Below, one piece after another: positions 46,275 to 55,960 of a DNA stretch of 64,000 nt (position 1 is the stretch's first letter; the number at the start of each line of letters is the position of its first letter). Origin of the DNA: Herbaspirillum sp. SJZ106 (lineage in GTDB: Bacteria; Pseudomonadota; Gammaproteobacteria; Burkholderiales; Burkholderiaceae_D); assembly GCF_006715495.1 (NCBI RefSeq), contig NZ_VFNI01000007.1, forward strand, positions 124,001 through 188,000, in the 5' to 3' direction. The position numbers and the translations under genes were made by a program. The notes beneath the pieces were generated by a model. It saw only the letters and a program-made list of their open reading frames with translations, made no database searches and was not told the DNA's origin.

Positions 46275-47483
46275 TTGAGGAAAAGCATCAAGCGCGCGGC
46301 GCTGTCCGCTGCCGTCTGCGTCCTGTTCGGCGCATCCCTGCCGGCGCAGGCCGCCGGCGATACCATCAAGATCGGTTTCATCACTGACCTGTCCGGCACT
46401 TACGCCGACATGGACGGCCAGGGCGGCGTCGAAGCCATCAAGATGGCCATTGCCGATGCCGGCGGCGCCATCAACGGCAAGAAGATCGAATTCGTGTTTG
46501 CCGACCACCAGAACAAGGCCGACATCGCCGCCAACAAGGCGCGTGAATGGTTCGACCGCGACGGCGTCGACATGCTGGTCGGCGGCGTGAACTCGGCCGC
46601 CAGCCTGGCCATGGGCAAGGTCGCCGGCGAAAAGAAAAAGGTCTTCATCTCGGTCGGCGCCGGCACCACGCGCCAGACCAACGAGGAATGCAACGCCTAC
46701 ACCATCCAGTACGCCTACGACACCACTGCGCTGGCGCGCGGCACGGGCGCGGCCATCACCAAGCAGGGCGGCAAGTCGTGGTATTTCGTGACGGCCGATT
46801 ATGCGTTCGGCACTTCGCTTGAAAAAGACACCAGCGATGTGGTCAAGGCCGGCGGCGGCACCGTCGTGGGCCAGATCCGCGCGCCGCTGGCGACGTCGGA
46901 CTTCTCCTCCTTCCTGCTGCAGGCGCAAGCCTCCAAGGCCCAGATCCTGGGCCTGGCGGTGGCCGGCGGCGACGTCATCAATGCCATCAAGGCGGCCAAT
47001 GAATTCGGCGTGAACAAGACGATGAAGCTGGCCGGTCTCCTGATCTTCATCACCGATACGCATTCGCTGGGCCTGCAAGTCACGCAAGGCATGTACCTGA
47101 CCGACGGCTGGTACTGGGACATGAACGACCAGTCGCGCGCATGGGGCAACCGCTACTTCGGCAAGATGAAGAAGATGCCGACGATGTTCCAGGCCGGCAA
47201 TGCATCGGCCGTGGGCCAGTACCTGAAGGCGGTCAAGGCCGTGGGCAGCACCGACGCCGACAAGGTGATGGATTACCTGCGCAAGAACAAGATCAACGAC
47301 TTCTTCACCTCCAACGGCGTAGTCCGTCCGGACGGCCGCATGGTGCACGACATGTACCTGATGGAAGTGAAAAAGCCGTCGGAATCCAAGCGTCCGTGGG
47401 ATTACTACAAGCTGGTGCAGACCATTCCCGGCGAGCAGGCCTACATGACCAAGGCCGAGTCCAAGTGCGCGCTGTGGAAGTAA
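46275..47483 (+). CDS. ABC transporter periplasmic binding protein (branched-chain amino acid/amide type)
   Basis: 402 residues with a signal peptide (RAALSAAVCVLFGASLPAQA) and a two-lobed Peripla_BP_6 fold (TIKIGFITDLSGTYADMDG). TTG start at 46275 set by AGAGGAGGAG; no ATG exists at a fitting place. The binding loops (NSAASLAMG, TTRQTNEE) differ from classic LivJ. No permease or ATPase gene lies in the window, so it is an orphan component here and must pair with a transporter elsewhere. Its position after the two dehydrogenases suggests it binds their precursor. Confidence 0.9.
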   Translation: MRKSIKRAALSAAVCVLFGASLPAQAAGDTIKIGFITDLSGTYADMDGQGGVEAIKMAIADAGGAINGKKIEFVFADHQNKADIAANKAREWFDRDGVDMLVGGVNSAASLAMGKVAGEKKKVFISVGAGTTRQTNEECNAYTIQYAYDTTALARGTGAAITKQGGKSWYFVTADYAFGTSLEKDTSDVVKAGGGTVVGQIRAPLATSDFSSFLLQAQASKAQILGLAVAGGDVINAIKAANEFGVNKTMKLAGLLIFITDTHSLGLQVTQGMYLTDGWYWDMNDQSRAWGNRYFGKMKKMPTMFQAGNASAVGQYLKAVKAVGSTDADKVMDYLRKNKINDFFTSNGVVRPDGRMVHDMYLMEVKKPSESKRPWDYYKLVQTIPGEQAYMTKAESKCALWK

Positions 47484-47500
47484 GGCAGCAATAGGTTCAG

Positions 47501-47524
47501 CCGGCGTTTCCGAGGAAGCGCCGG
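47501..47524 (+). other. Hairpin after the binding-protein gene
   Basis: CCGGCGTTTCC (47501-47511) pairs with GGAAGCGCCGG (47514-47524) with one G-T pair; tail GCAGGTTTTG. A weak terminator ahead of the stronger one at 47569. Confidence 0.6.
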
Positions 47525-47568
47525 GCAGGTTTTGAGCAGAAAGTCTGATGTGGATCGGACCATGTTCG

Positions 47569-47601
47569 ACGCATCCCGGGCGACCGGGGTGCGTTTTTTT
47601 T
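47569..47601 (+). terminator. Terminator of the dehydrogenase/binding-protein unit
   Basis: Eleven-base stem ACGCATCCCGG (47569-47579) with 47584-47594 including one T-G pair, GCGA loop, eight T. Confidence 0.92.
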
Positions 47602-47627
47602 CGTCCTTGTCCTGTGCGGTACGCCGA

Positions 47628-48089
47628 TCAGCTGCGGCGCGGCACCTGCGGGCGCATCGACACACCCAGGCGGTTCCAGGCATTGATGATGGCGACCGCG
47701 AAGGTGATGTTGGCGATCTCGGTTTCAGTGAAGTGCTGCTTCATCAGCGCGAACGCGGCGTCTTCCTTGTCGGCGTCCGGGTTCTTCAGGTCGGTGAAGC
47801 GCTCTGCCCAGTTCAGCGCGGCGCGCTCCTGTTCGGTGAAGAAGGGGATTTCGCGCCAGGCGGCCAGGGTGTTGAGGCGCTGCTGGTTTTCGCCGGCCTT
47901 GAGCAGGTCGTGCGAATGCATGTCGGCGCAGAAGGCGCAGCCGTTGATTTGCGACACGCGCAGGAACACCAGTTCCAGCAGCTTGGGATCGACGCCGCTG
48001 GTGTGCACGGCCTCGCTGGCCTTGAGCAGGGCATTGAAGGCAGGGGCTGCGAGCTTGGTGTGTTGCAGGCGTTGCTTGAAGTCGGACAT
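47628..48089 (-). CDS. Carboxymuconolactone decarboxylase-family (AhpD-like) protein
   Basis: 153 residues. The AhpD-type motif Cys51-Ala-Phe-Cys54 followed by His58 (CAFCADMHSH) suggests a thiol-based hydroperoxidase or decarboxylase fold. Start at 48089 (MSDFKQRLQHTKL) with AGGAG seven bases upstream; the frame upstream to 48143 is leader. It lies directly downstream of an ECF41 sigma factor and carries an ECF41 promoter, the known arrangement of these sigma factors with carboxymuconolactone decarboxylases, oxidoreductases or epimerases. Physiological substrate unknown. Confidence 0.92.
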   Translation of the reverse strand: MSDFKQRLQHTKLAAPAFNALLKASEAVHTSGVDPKLLELVFLRVSQINGCAFCADMHSHDLLKAGENQQRLNTLAAWREIPFFTEQERAALNWAERFTDLKNPDADKEDAAFALMKQHFTETEIANITFAVAIINAWNRLGVSMRPQVPRRS

Positions 48090-48116
48090 GGCAATTCTCC
48101 TGTGGGTTTGGAATCG

Positions 48117-48139
48117 ACGCCGGCGCAAATCGCCGGCGT
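48117..48139 (-). other. Leader hairpin of the AhpD-like gene
   Basis: ACGCCGGCG (48117-48125) pairs perfectly with CGCCGGCGT (48131-48139) around a five-base loop, between the ECF41 promoter and the ribosome-binding site. Confidence 0.6.
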
Positions 48140-48149
48140 TCATCCATAA

Positions 48150-48176
48150 GACGGAGCGCCATGTCGGCTTGTGACA
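48150..48176 (-). promoter_or_regulatory. ECF41-type promoter
   Basis: On the minus strand TGTCACA (48176-48170), exactly 16 bases, CGTC (48153-48150). This equals the published ECF41 consensus (TGTCACA, N16, CGTC). It points at the AhpD-like gene 60 bases downstream and lies just after the sigma factor gene. Confidence 0.88.
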
Positions 48177-48207
48177 GTTTTTTTTGAAAAAGCGAAAAAA
48201 GATTTTT

Positions 48208-49182
48208 TCAGGCGGCCAGGGTCTGGCGCGCGATCGCCGCCAGCTTGTCCGGATTGCGCACCACGTAGATTTCGCGGATCAGGCCGTTGTCGGTCTCCAG
48301 CACCTGGGCCGACTCCAGCTGGCCATCCACATAACGCAGCAAGCCCGGGCCGCCGTTGATCCAGGCCGGGCGATAGGCGATGCGCGCGCCGAAGCGGCGG
48401 ATATTGGCGTAGTACAGCCAGGAAATGCGCGCGCCGGAGAACAGCGGATGCGGGAACGAGGACACCTTGCCGCCGCCGTCGCCGATCAGGCGCGCGTCTT
48501 CCGCCAGCAGACCCAGCATGGCCTCGCGCTCGCCGCTTTGCACCGCCTGCATGAATTTCTGCAGCAGGGTCTCATGCGCGGCACGGGAGATGGGGCTGGA
48601 GGCGGCGCGCAACGGCTTGCGCGGGGCGGCGCTGCGCTGGCCGGTATCTTCGTGCCGGGCCAGCCGTTCGCGCGCGCGGTGCACCAACTGGCGGCAATTG
48701 GCTTCGCTTTTTTGCAGGATGGCGGCGATGTCGGGATAGTCGTTGTCGAACACTTCGCGCAGCAGGAAGGCGGCGCGCTCTTCCGGGTTCAGGCGTTCGA
48801 GCAGCAGCAGGTAGGCGAAGGAAACGTCGCTGTGCTGCTCCAGCAGCGCCTCGGGCGAAGGCGCCAGCATGGCGCTGCCGAACAGGTCGATCTCGGGCGC
48901 GGCGTCGGCCAGGTCGACTAGCGGTTCCGGCAGCCAGTGGCCGACGTAGGACAGGCGTTCCTGCCGGGCCTGGCGCAGGCGGTCGATGCACAGCCGTGTG
49001 ACCACCGTGACCAGCCAGGCCTCAGCCGATGCCAGCGTCGTCGTGTCTTGCCCATGCCAGCGCAGCCAGGCGTCCTGCAAGACGTCGTCGGCGTCGCTGC
49101 GCGAGCCCAGCATGCGATAGGCCACGCCGAACAGGCGCGGCCGATGGCGGGTGAAGATATCGGTGTCGGCGCTGGCGCCCAT
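48208..49182 (-). CDS. ECF41-group RNA polymerase sigma factor
   Basis: 324 residues. Sigma region 2 (about 8-75; RMLGSRSDADDVLQDAWLRW) and region 4 (about 115-175) are followed by a SnoaL-like extension of about 120 residues. The extension carries the ECF41 hallmarks DGGGK (235-239) and NPDKL (310-314). In this group the fused extension regulates the sigma factor instead of a separate anti-sigma, and the DGGGK motif contacts the core part. The gene starts 16 bases after hemB, so it may be transcribed with hemB; its own product drives the adjacent AhpD-like gene. Confidence 0.93.
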   Translation of the reverse strand: MGASADTDIFTRHRPRLFGVAYRMLGSRSDADDVLQDAWLRWHGQDTTTLASAEAWLVTVVTRLCIDRLRQARQERLSYVGHWLPEPLVDLADAAPEIDLFGSAMLAPSPEALLEQHSDVSFAYLLLLERLNPEERAAFLLREVFDNDYPDIAAILQKSEANCRQLVHRARERLARHEDTGQRSAAPRKPLRAASSPISRAAHETLLQKFMQAVQSGEREAMLGLLAEDARLIGDGGGKVSSFPHPLFSGARISWLYYANIRRFGARIAYRPAWINGGPGLLRYVDGQLESAQVLETDNGLIREIYVVRNPDKLAAIARQTLAA

Positions 49183-49198
49183 GGCTGGTCGGGGCGGA

Positions 49199-50233
<1,035 letters not shown>

Positions 50234-50265
50234 TCAGTTCAATGTGTTTCTAACTCACGTCAACT

Positions 50266-50279
50266 TAGAATAATTTCTA
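50266..50279. promoter_or_regulatory. Palindrome and -10-like boxes between hemB and the sRNA candidate
   Basis: TAGAA-TAAT-TTCTA (50266-50279) is a short inverted repeat. On the plus strand TAGAAT (50266-50271) can serve as a -10 for the sRNA; on the minus strand TATTCT (50273-50268) can do so for hemB. No strong -35 box was found for either. Confidence 0.4.
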
Positions 50280-50470
50280 GGTAAATGTCGCTATGTTCTG
50301 AAAATTGCGGTTCTCGATGGGGGTTTCGAAACTTCCCATGGAGCACTCAATCCTATGTGCAGGCAATTCGTTGCCTCCCGCTTCCCCTTCCCTCCCTGAG
50401 CGGGGCCGATCGCGCAAGCGAAAGGCGTTGGGCCTTGGAGATTGTTCCCCTTTCTCCAAGGCTTTTTTTT
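50280..50470 (+). ncRNA. Candidate small structured RNA (6S-like size; unassigned)
   Basis: A region without a plausible gene ends in a strong plus-strand terminator, although no plus-strand gene precedes it. A transcript from the TAGAAT box would be about 190 bases. AGGCAA-TTCG-TTGCCT (50361-50376) forms a hairpin exactly midway. TTGCG..CGAT (50305-50318) can pair with ATCGCGCAA (50409-50417), giving a long hairpin-like outline. Length and outline recall 6S RNA, but no diagnostic 6S sequence could be verified. It is convergent with engB and divergent from hemB. Confidence 0.45.
50432..50470 (+). terminator. Plus-strand terminator with no gene in front
   Basis: GCCTTGGAGA (50432-50441) pairs perfectly with TCTCCAAGGC (50453-50462), 11-base loop, eight T. 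On the minus strand the T-run is on the wrong side, so it does not serve engB. Confidence 0.88.
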
Positions 50471-50540
50471 ATGGCCGATGGCCTGCCTGTGTTTCGTCTC
50501 TTCCGCCTCTTTTTTCCTGTTTTTCGCCACGTTCCCGGGC

Positions 50541-51245
50541 TTATTCCGCGGCCGGGGGGAGCTCTTCGCCCTGCTCGTCGGCGCCGGACAATCCTGCCAG
50601 TTGCAGGATCCGGTCATTGGCCTCATCCAGGCCGGTACGCTTGAGCGCCGAGAACAACTGGGCCGTGAACGGGAACGGGTCGCCATTCGCATCGACATAG
50701 CTGGACAGGTAGGTCTGGGCCTGGCGCAAGGCATTGGTGGCGTCGTTGCGGTTGAGCTTGTCGGCCTTGCTGAGAATGCAATGGATGGGCTTGCCGGTCG
50801 GCGCGAACCACTCGATCATCTGGATATCGAGGTCGGTGAAAGGGCGGCGTGAGTCGACGATCATCACCAGTGCGGCCAGTTGCTGGCGCTGGCGCACATA
50901 GTCGCCCAGCAACGCTTGCCAATGGTGCTTGGCCGAGCCGGAAACCTCGGCGTAGCCGTAGCCGGGCAGGTCGACCAGCATTGCGCGGATCTCGTCGGCG
51001 CGCACTTCGTCATGGCGATGCTGGCCGACGTGGGCGCCGCCGATGGAAAAGTAATTGATATGCTGGGTGCGGCCCGGCGTCTTGGACGCGAAGGCCAGGC
51101 GTTTCTGGTTGCACAGCACATTGATGGCGGTGGATTTGCCTGCGTTGGAGCGGCCGGCGAAGGCCACTTCCGGCACATCGGTCTTGGGCAGATCCCGCAA
51201 ATGATTGACGGTGGTGAAAAAGCGGGCTTGCCAAAGTTGCGACAT
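50541..51245 (-). CDS. engB: Ribosome biogenesis GTPase EngB/YsxC
   Basis: 234 residues; essential GTPase for late 50S assembly. G1 [10 protein letters not shown]3 DLPGYGYA, G4 SKADK. Start at 51245 ([20 protein letters not shown]); the frame is open 41 codons further upstream but those precede all family sequence. Divergent from the cytochrome c4 gene. Confidence 0.95.
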   Translation of the reverse strand: MSQLWQARFFTTVNHLRDLPKTDVPEVAFAGRSNAGKSTAINVLCNQKRLAFASKTPGRTQHINYFSIGGAHVGQHRHDEVRADEIRAMLVDLPGYGYAEVSGSAKHHWQALLGDYVRQRQQLAALVMIVDSRRPFTDLDIQMIEWFAPTGKPIHCILSKADKLNRNDATNALRQAQTYLSSYVDANGDPFPFTAQLFSALKRTGLDEANDRILQLAGLSGADEQGEELPPAAE

Positions 51246-51457
51246 AGGTGGGGCAGAAATCCGAAAGAGGGGCAAAAATGCAGAGAAGCTATTGTACAAT
51301 GGGGCGCTACCTATTGCCGTGTTGACGCCAAGCAAACAAAAAAATGGCGGCCATCGGAGACAGGTCAAAAGACCGGCATTGGGTATGGGGGCCGCTAGCC
51401 GCCAGACGGGCAGAATCTCTGAATTTCACAACCACAATAAGTAAATTAGGGTGACGA

Positions 51458-52120
51458 ATGAACCGTGCCTTTTCCCGAGTGTTGCAGACCGTGTTTGTTG
51501 CATTGCTGGCAGTTTCTTCCCAGGCATATGCAGCCGAAGAAAAGAAAGCAGTCGTCAAGGCCGATCCGGCCAAAGGTGAAGCGCTTTATACCAATGGCGA
51601 CAATGCCCGCAATATCGTGGCTTGCGTCTCCTGCCACGGCGCAGCCGGCAATTCGACCATCACGCAAAACCCCAAGCTGGCCGGCCAGCATGAAGCCTAC
51701 ATCGCCAAGCAGCTGATGAATTTCCGCACGCCGGAGCGCAACAACCCGGTGATGTCGCCGCTGGCCAAGGCCTTGTCCGACGAGGACATCAAGAATGTCG
51801 CGGCCTACCTGGCAGCGCAGTCGCCCAAGCCGGGCGCGGCCAAAAACAAGGATACGCTCGAGCTCGGCAAGCACATCTGGCGCGGCGGCATCGCCTCCAA
51901 GAACGTGCCTGCCTGCGCCGGTTGCCACAGCCCGAACGGCGCCGGCATTCCGGCCCAGTATCCGCGCCTGGCAGGCCAGCATCAGGATTACACGGTGGCG
52001 GAGCTGACCAATTTCCGCGGCGGCAGCCGCAACAACAGCCCGCAGATGACGGCCATCGCCGAACGTTTGTCGGACAAGGAAATCAAGGCCGTGGCGGATT
52101 ACATCGCCGGCCTCAAATAA
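51458..52120 (+). CDS. Cytochrome c4 (di-heme)
   Basis: 220 residues with a signal peptide (RVLQTVFVALLAVSSQAYA) and two heme-binding motifs, CVSCH and CAGCH, in two similar halves. Each half has a Met-type axial ligand region (NNPVMSPLA, NNSPQMTAIA). It passes electrons in the periplasm, usually to terminal oxidases. It sits next to resB-ccsB, which attach its hemes. Ends with its own terminator. Confidence 0.95.
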   Translation: MNRAFSRVLQTVFVALLAVSSQAYAAEEKKAVVKADPAKGEALYTNGDNARNIVACVSCHGAAGNSTITQNPKLAGQHEAYIAKQLMNFRTPERNNPVMSPLAKALSDEDIKNVAAYLAAQSPKPGAAKNKDTLELGKHIWRGGIASKNVPACAGCHSPNGAGIPAQYPRLAGQHQDYTVAELTNFRGGSRNNSPQMTAIAERLSDKEIKAVADYIAGLK

Positions 52121-52150
52121 GAATCAAGACCCTGTTGGCGATCCGGTACC

Positions 52151-52182
52151 AAAGAGGCGGCCCGCGTGCCGCCTCTTTTTTT
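52151..52182 (+). terminator. Terminator after cytochrome c4
   Basis: AAAGAGGCGGC (52151-52161) pairs perfectly with GCCGCCTCTTT (52168-52178), CCGCGT loop, T-run to 52182. Confidence 0.93.
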
Positions 52183-52498
52183 GTGCACGGGCTGGATCGG
52201 GTTTGACGTAGCGCCGGCGTGTTCCCCGGGCTCGCATCGCCATGTGGCCATGCGCGGCCCCGGAAGGACTGGCGCATCCGGAAGCGGCGTGCGGAGGATG
52301 TCTTCCGGTCCGGCAGGTTCGCATTTCCCGGGGTGCAGGCTGCGCCAGATATGCGGTCTCAGATACCGGTGCTGCGCCGGTACGTATCACGGAGTTTCAC
52401 CGGGAGCGGTAGAATCCGGGGTTGGCGATGCTTTGCTGTCCGGCAAGGCAATTGAAATGGATGCGGGACCGGCAAGCCGGATCCGGTAAGGCAGGAAT
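52183..52498. other. Spacer before resB
   Basis: 316 bases, no ORF with a ribosome-binding site. A TAGAAT box at 52410-52415 could be the -10 of a resB promoter, but its -35 (TCACGG) is poor. GGCAGGAATATG supplies the resB ribosome-binding site. Nothing else recognised. Confidence 0.4.
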
Positions 52499-54649
52499 AT
52501 GACGACGGGCAGCAGTACCGAAGGGATTTTGATCAGGACCAGGCAGCGCTGGGTCAGCGATGCGGTCGAACTGGTGTCATCGATGCGCTTTGCGATCAGC
52601 TTGCTGACGTTGATCGCGGTCGCCTCGGTGATCGGCACCGTGATGAAGCAGAACGAGCCGATGCCGAACTACGTCAACCAGTTCGGGCCGTTCTGGTTCG
52701 AGGTCTTCAACAAGCTGGGCCTGTATGCGGTGTATTCGGCCTGGTGGTTCCTGCTGATCATGGGCTTCCTGGTGCTGTCGACCTCGCTGTGCATCGCGCG
52801 CAATGCGCCCAAGATGCTGCGCGACGTCAAGAGCTGGCGCGACAACGTGCGCGAGCAGTCGCTGCGCAACTTCCACCACAAGGCCGAATGGCGCAGCGCC
52901 GAACAGCCGGCGCAGGCCGCCGCGCGCCTGGCCCGGCAAGTCGGCGCGCGCGGCTACAAGGTCAAGCTGGTCGACAAGGATGGCGGCACGCTCCTGGCCG
53001 CCAAGCAGGGTGCGGCCAACAAATGGGGCTATATCTTCGCGCACGCGGCCATCGTCATCATCTGCCTGGGCGGCCTGCTCGACTCCGACTTGCCGATCCG
53101 TTTCCAGCAGTGGTTCTACGGCAAGCAGGCCTTCTCCGGCAACGGCATCATCTCGCAGATCCCGGAGCGCTACCGCCTGGGCATCGGCAACCCGACCTTC
53201 CGCGGCAACACGCTCATTCCCGAGGGCGCCAGCAGCAGTACGGCGATCATCCCCCAGCAGGACGGCGTGATGATCCAGGACCTGCCCTTCACCATCCAGC
53301 TCAAGCGTTTCATCATCGATTTCTATTCCACCGGCATGCCCAAGCTGTTCGCCAGCGAAGTGGTGGTGCGCGACCATGAGACCGGCCACGAGATCGCCGC
53401 CACCATCAAGGTCAACGAACCGCTGATCTACAAGAACGTGGCGATCTACCAATCCAGCTTCGAGGATGGCGGCACCAGGCTCAAGCTGGTCGGCTACCCG
53501 ATGCGCGGCGCCGAGAACAACCGCTTCGACTTCGCCGGCGAAGTCAACGGCAGCACGCCGCTGGCCCAGGCGGCCGGAGACTACACCGTGGAGTGGACCG
53601 GCTTTCGCCCCTTCAACGTGGAAAACATGAACAGCGCCGGCAACGGCGCGGGCGGCGCTGCCGGCGGCGATGCGCGCGCGGTCAACATCGGCAAGACGGT
53701 GAACCAGGGCTTCATGGGCAGCCTCGACAAGCATCTCGGCTCCGGCGCCAAGAATGCCAACAACAAGGATTTCAAGAACGTCGGCCCCAGCATCCAGTAC
53801 AAGCTGCGCGACAAGACCGGCCAGGCGCGCGAGTACTTCAACTACATGCAATCGATGCAGATCGACGGCGCCTACGTGTTCCTAGCCGGCATGCGCGAGC
53901 AGCCCGACCAGCCGTTCCGCTACCTGCGCATCCCGGCCGACGACAACGACAGCGTGGTTGAATGGATGCGCCTGCGCGCTGCGCTGGCCAATCCGGCATT
54001 GCGTGAAGAAGCGGCGCGCCGCTACGCCCGCCAGGCCATTTCCGGCGGCCGCGATACCCCGGCCGCGCTGCGCGAGCAACTGCAGCAATCGGCCCAGCGC
54101 GGGCTGGATATCTTCGCCGGCGATGGCAAGACCTCGGGTTTCATCGCCGTCACCCGGTTCCTGGAAAAGCTGCCGGCCGCCGAGCAGGAGAAGGCCGCCG
54201 ATATCTTCATGAAGATCCTCAATGGCAGCATGTGGGAACTGTGGCAAGCCGCGCGGGCCAAGGATGGCTTGGCCCCGGTCGCCAGCGACGAGGTGCATGG
54301 CCGCTATCTGCAACTGGCGATCAACGCGCTGGCCGACGCGGCTTTCTATCCGGCGCCGGTGTTCCTGCAGCTTTCCGGCTTCGAGGAAATCAAGGCGTCG
54401 GTGCTGCAGGTGACGCGCTCGCCGGGCAAGAAGGTGGTCTACCTGGGCTGCCTGTTGCTGGTGCTGGGCGTGTTCGCGATGCTGTATATCCGCGAACGCC
54501 GCCTGTGGATCTGGATCAAGCCGCAAGAGGGCGGCCGGGGCAGCCATGCGCTGCTGGCCATGAGCACCCAGCGCAAGACGCTGGATTTTGAAAAGGAATT
54601 CGAGCAGATGAAAGCGGGGCTCGCGCCGGCCGCCGATTCTGCCTCCTGA
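52499..54649 (+). CDS. resB: Cytochrome c biogenesis protein ResB/Ccs1
   Basis: 716-residue membrane protein of System II cytochrome c maturation; with CcsB it moves heme out and ligates it to CXXCH apocytochromes. Hydrophobic segments lie near 28-48, 80-100, 186-204 (GYIFAHAAIVIICLGG, with the family histidine) and 655-676. A large periplasmic domain separates the last two. A Gly/Ala-rich stretch (GNGAGGAAGGDA) interrupts that domain. Followed by ccsB after 152 bases. Confidence 0.94.
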   Translation: MTTGSSTEGILIRTRQRWVSDAVELVSSMRFAISLLTLIAVASVIGTVMKQNEPMPNYVNQFGPFWFEVFNKLGLYAVYSAWWFLLIMGFLVLSTSLCIARNAPKMLRDVKSWRDNVREQSLRNFHHKAEWRSAEQPAQAAARLARQVGARGYKVKLVDKDGGTLLAAKQGAANKWGYIFAHAAIVIICLGGLLDSDLPIRFQQWFYGKQAFSGNGIISQIPERYRLGIGNPTFRGNTLIPEGASSSTAIIPQQDGVMIQDLPFTIQLKRFIIDFYSTGMPKLFASEVVVRDHETGHEIAATIKVNEPLIYKNVAIYQSSFEDGGTRLKLVGYPMRGAENNRFDFAGEVNGSTPLAQAAGDYTVEWTGFRPFNVENMNSAGNGAGGAAGGDARAVNIGKTVNQGFMGSLDKHLGSGAKNANNKDFKNVGPSIQYKLRDKTGQAREYFNYMQSMQIDGAYVFLAGMREQPDQPFRYLRIPADDNDSVVEWMRLRAALANPALREEAARRYARQAISGGRDTPAALREQLQQSAQRGLDIFAGDGKTSGFIAVTRFLEKLPAAEQEKAADIFMKILNGSMWELWQAARAKDGLAPVASDEVHGRYLQLAINALADAAFYPAPVFLQLSGFEEIKASVLQVTRSPGKKVVYLGCLLLVLGVFAMLYIRERRLWIWIKPQEGGRGSHALLAMSTQRKTLDFEKEFEQMKAGLAPAADSAS

Positions 54650-54801
54650 CGTTGCACAAAGCCGGCGCTGGCGTAGACAATAAGCCGGTTCATGACATGA
54701 CGGAGACCGTGCCGCCGGAATATGGCGGTTATCATCCTGCACATATAAACGCTGGGCGGCGCCGCCGCTAGCATGGCCGCAGGAATGCAGTGGAGATCGG
54801 A

Positions 54802-55959
54802 ATGGAACTGACAGAAGCAACCACCCCAGGCTACCCCCAGGAACAGGGCTTCTTTCGCCGCCTGAGTGCGGTGGACTGGATTTACGCCGCCGCGCTGGTG
54901 GCCGGCTCGCTGTATGCGCTCATGCGTTTCGGCAGCTATATGGATTACTACGAGAAGGCGGTGCTGCTGCTGGCCGCACCGACCTTCGCCTGGCTGGGCT
55001 GGCACTGGAAACAGGTGCGCTGGCTGATCCCCCTGCTGGCGCTGCTGTCGCTGGGCGCCATCGGCATGTACGGCGGCTCGCTGGACATGGCGGAGAAGAA
55101 ATTCTTCCTCAAGTACATGCTCTCCAGCCAGTCGGCCATCCTCTGGATGAGCGCGCTGTTCGCCCTGTCCACGCTGTTCTACTGGGGCGGGCTGGCCACG
55201 CGCGCCGGCACCGGCGCGGCGCTCGGCTCCAAGCTGTGCTGGGCGGCGGTGGTGCTGGGATTTACCGGCATGATGGTGCGCTGGTACGAGTCCTACCTGA
55301 TCGGCCCCGACGTCGGCCACATTCCCATCTCCAACCTGTATGAAGTGTTCATCCTGTTCTGCATGATCACGGCGCTGTTCTACCTGTATTACGAAGAGCG
55401 CTATGCCACCCGCCAGCTGGGCGCCTTCGTGCTGACGGTGATCTCGGCGGCGGTCGGCTTCCTGATGTGGTACACCGTGTCGCGCGATGCGGCCGAGATC
55501 CAGCCGCTGGTGCCGGCGTTGCAGAGCTGGTGGATGAAGATCCACGTGCCGGCCAACTTCATCGGCTACGGCACCTTCGCGCTGGCGGCCATGGTGGCGG
55601 TGGCCTACCTGTTCAAGTCCAAGGGCATCCTGGCAGATCGCCTGCCGTCGCTGGAAGTGCTGGACGACGTGATGTACAAGGCGATCGCGGTCGGCTTCGC
55701 CTTCTTTACCATCGCCACCATCCTCGGCGCCCTGTGGGCGGCCGAAGCCTGGGGCGGCTACTGGTCGTGGGACCCGAAGGAAACCTGGGCGCTGATCGTC
55801 TGGCTCAACTACGCGGCCTGGCTGCACATGCGGCTGATGAAGGGCCTGCGCGGCCGGGTGGCGGCATGGTGGGCGCTGGTCGGTTTGCTGGTGACGACCT
55901 TCGCCTTCCTGGGCGTGAACATGTTCCTCTCCGGCCTGCATTCTTACGGAGAGCTTTGA
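54802..55959 (+). CDS. ccsB: Cytochrome c biogenesis protein CcsB (ResC/CcsA family)
   Basis: 385-residue inner-membrane protein with about eight membrane segments and the heme-handling WWD motif (WGGYWSWDPKETWALIVW). Histidines in VGHIPISNLYE, KIHVPANF and GLHSYGEL are the likely heme ligands. ATG 54802 preferred, with GGAG at 54792-54795; an in-frame GTG at 54790 is the alternative. Works with ResB; the pair replaces CcmA-H. One base separates it from the HAD gene. Confidence 0.94.
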   Translation: MELTEATTPGYPQEQGFFRRLSAVDWIYAAALVAGSLYALMRFGSYMDYYEKAVLLLAAPTFAWLGWHWKQVRWLIPLLALLSLGAIGMYGGSLDMAEKKFFLKYMLSSQSAILWMSALFALSTLFYWGGLATRAGTGAALGSKLCWAAVVLGFTGMMVRWYESYLIGPDVGHIPISNLYEVFILFCMITALFYLYYEERYATRQLGAFVLTVISAAVGFLMWYTVSRDAAEIQPLVPALQSWWMKIHVPANFIGYGTFALAAMVAVAYLFKSKGILADRLPSLEVLDDVMYKAIAVGFAFFTIATILGALWAAEAWGGYWSWDPKETWALIVWLNYAAWLHMRLMKGLRGRVAAWWALVGLLVTTFAFLGVNMFLSGLHSYGEL

Positions 55960-55960
55960 C

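Noticed and set aside
50280-50470. 4.5S SRP RNA or a CsrB/C-type RNA for the hemB-engB transcript
   Set aside because: The SRP core GGTCAGG..GGAAGGAAGCAGCC is absent, and only two GGA motifs occur, too few for a CsrA sponge.
50285-50852. Overlapping plus-strand frames (119-136 codons) across the sRNA candidate and engB end
   Set aside because: They run through the terminator hairpin, lack ribosome-binding sites and have no recognisable features.
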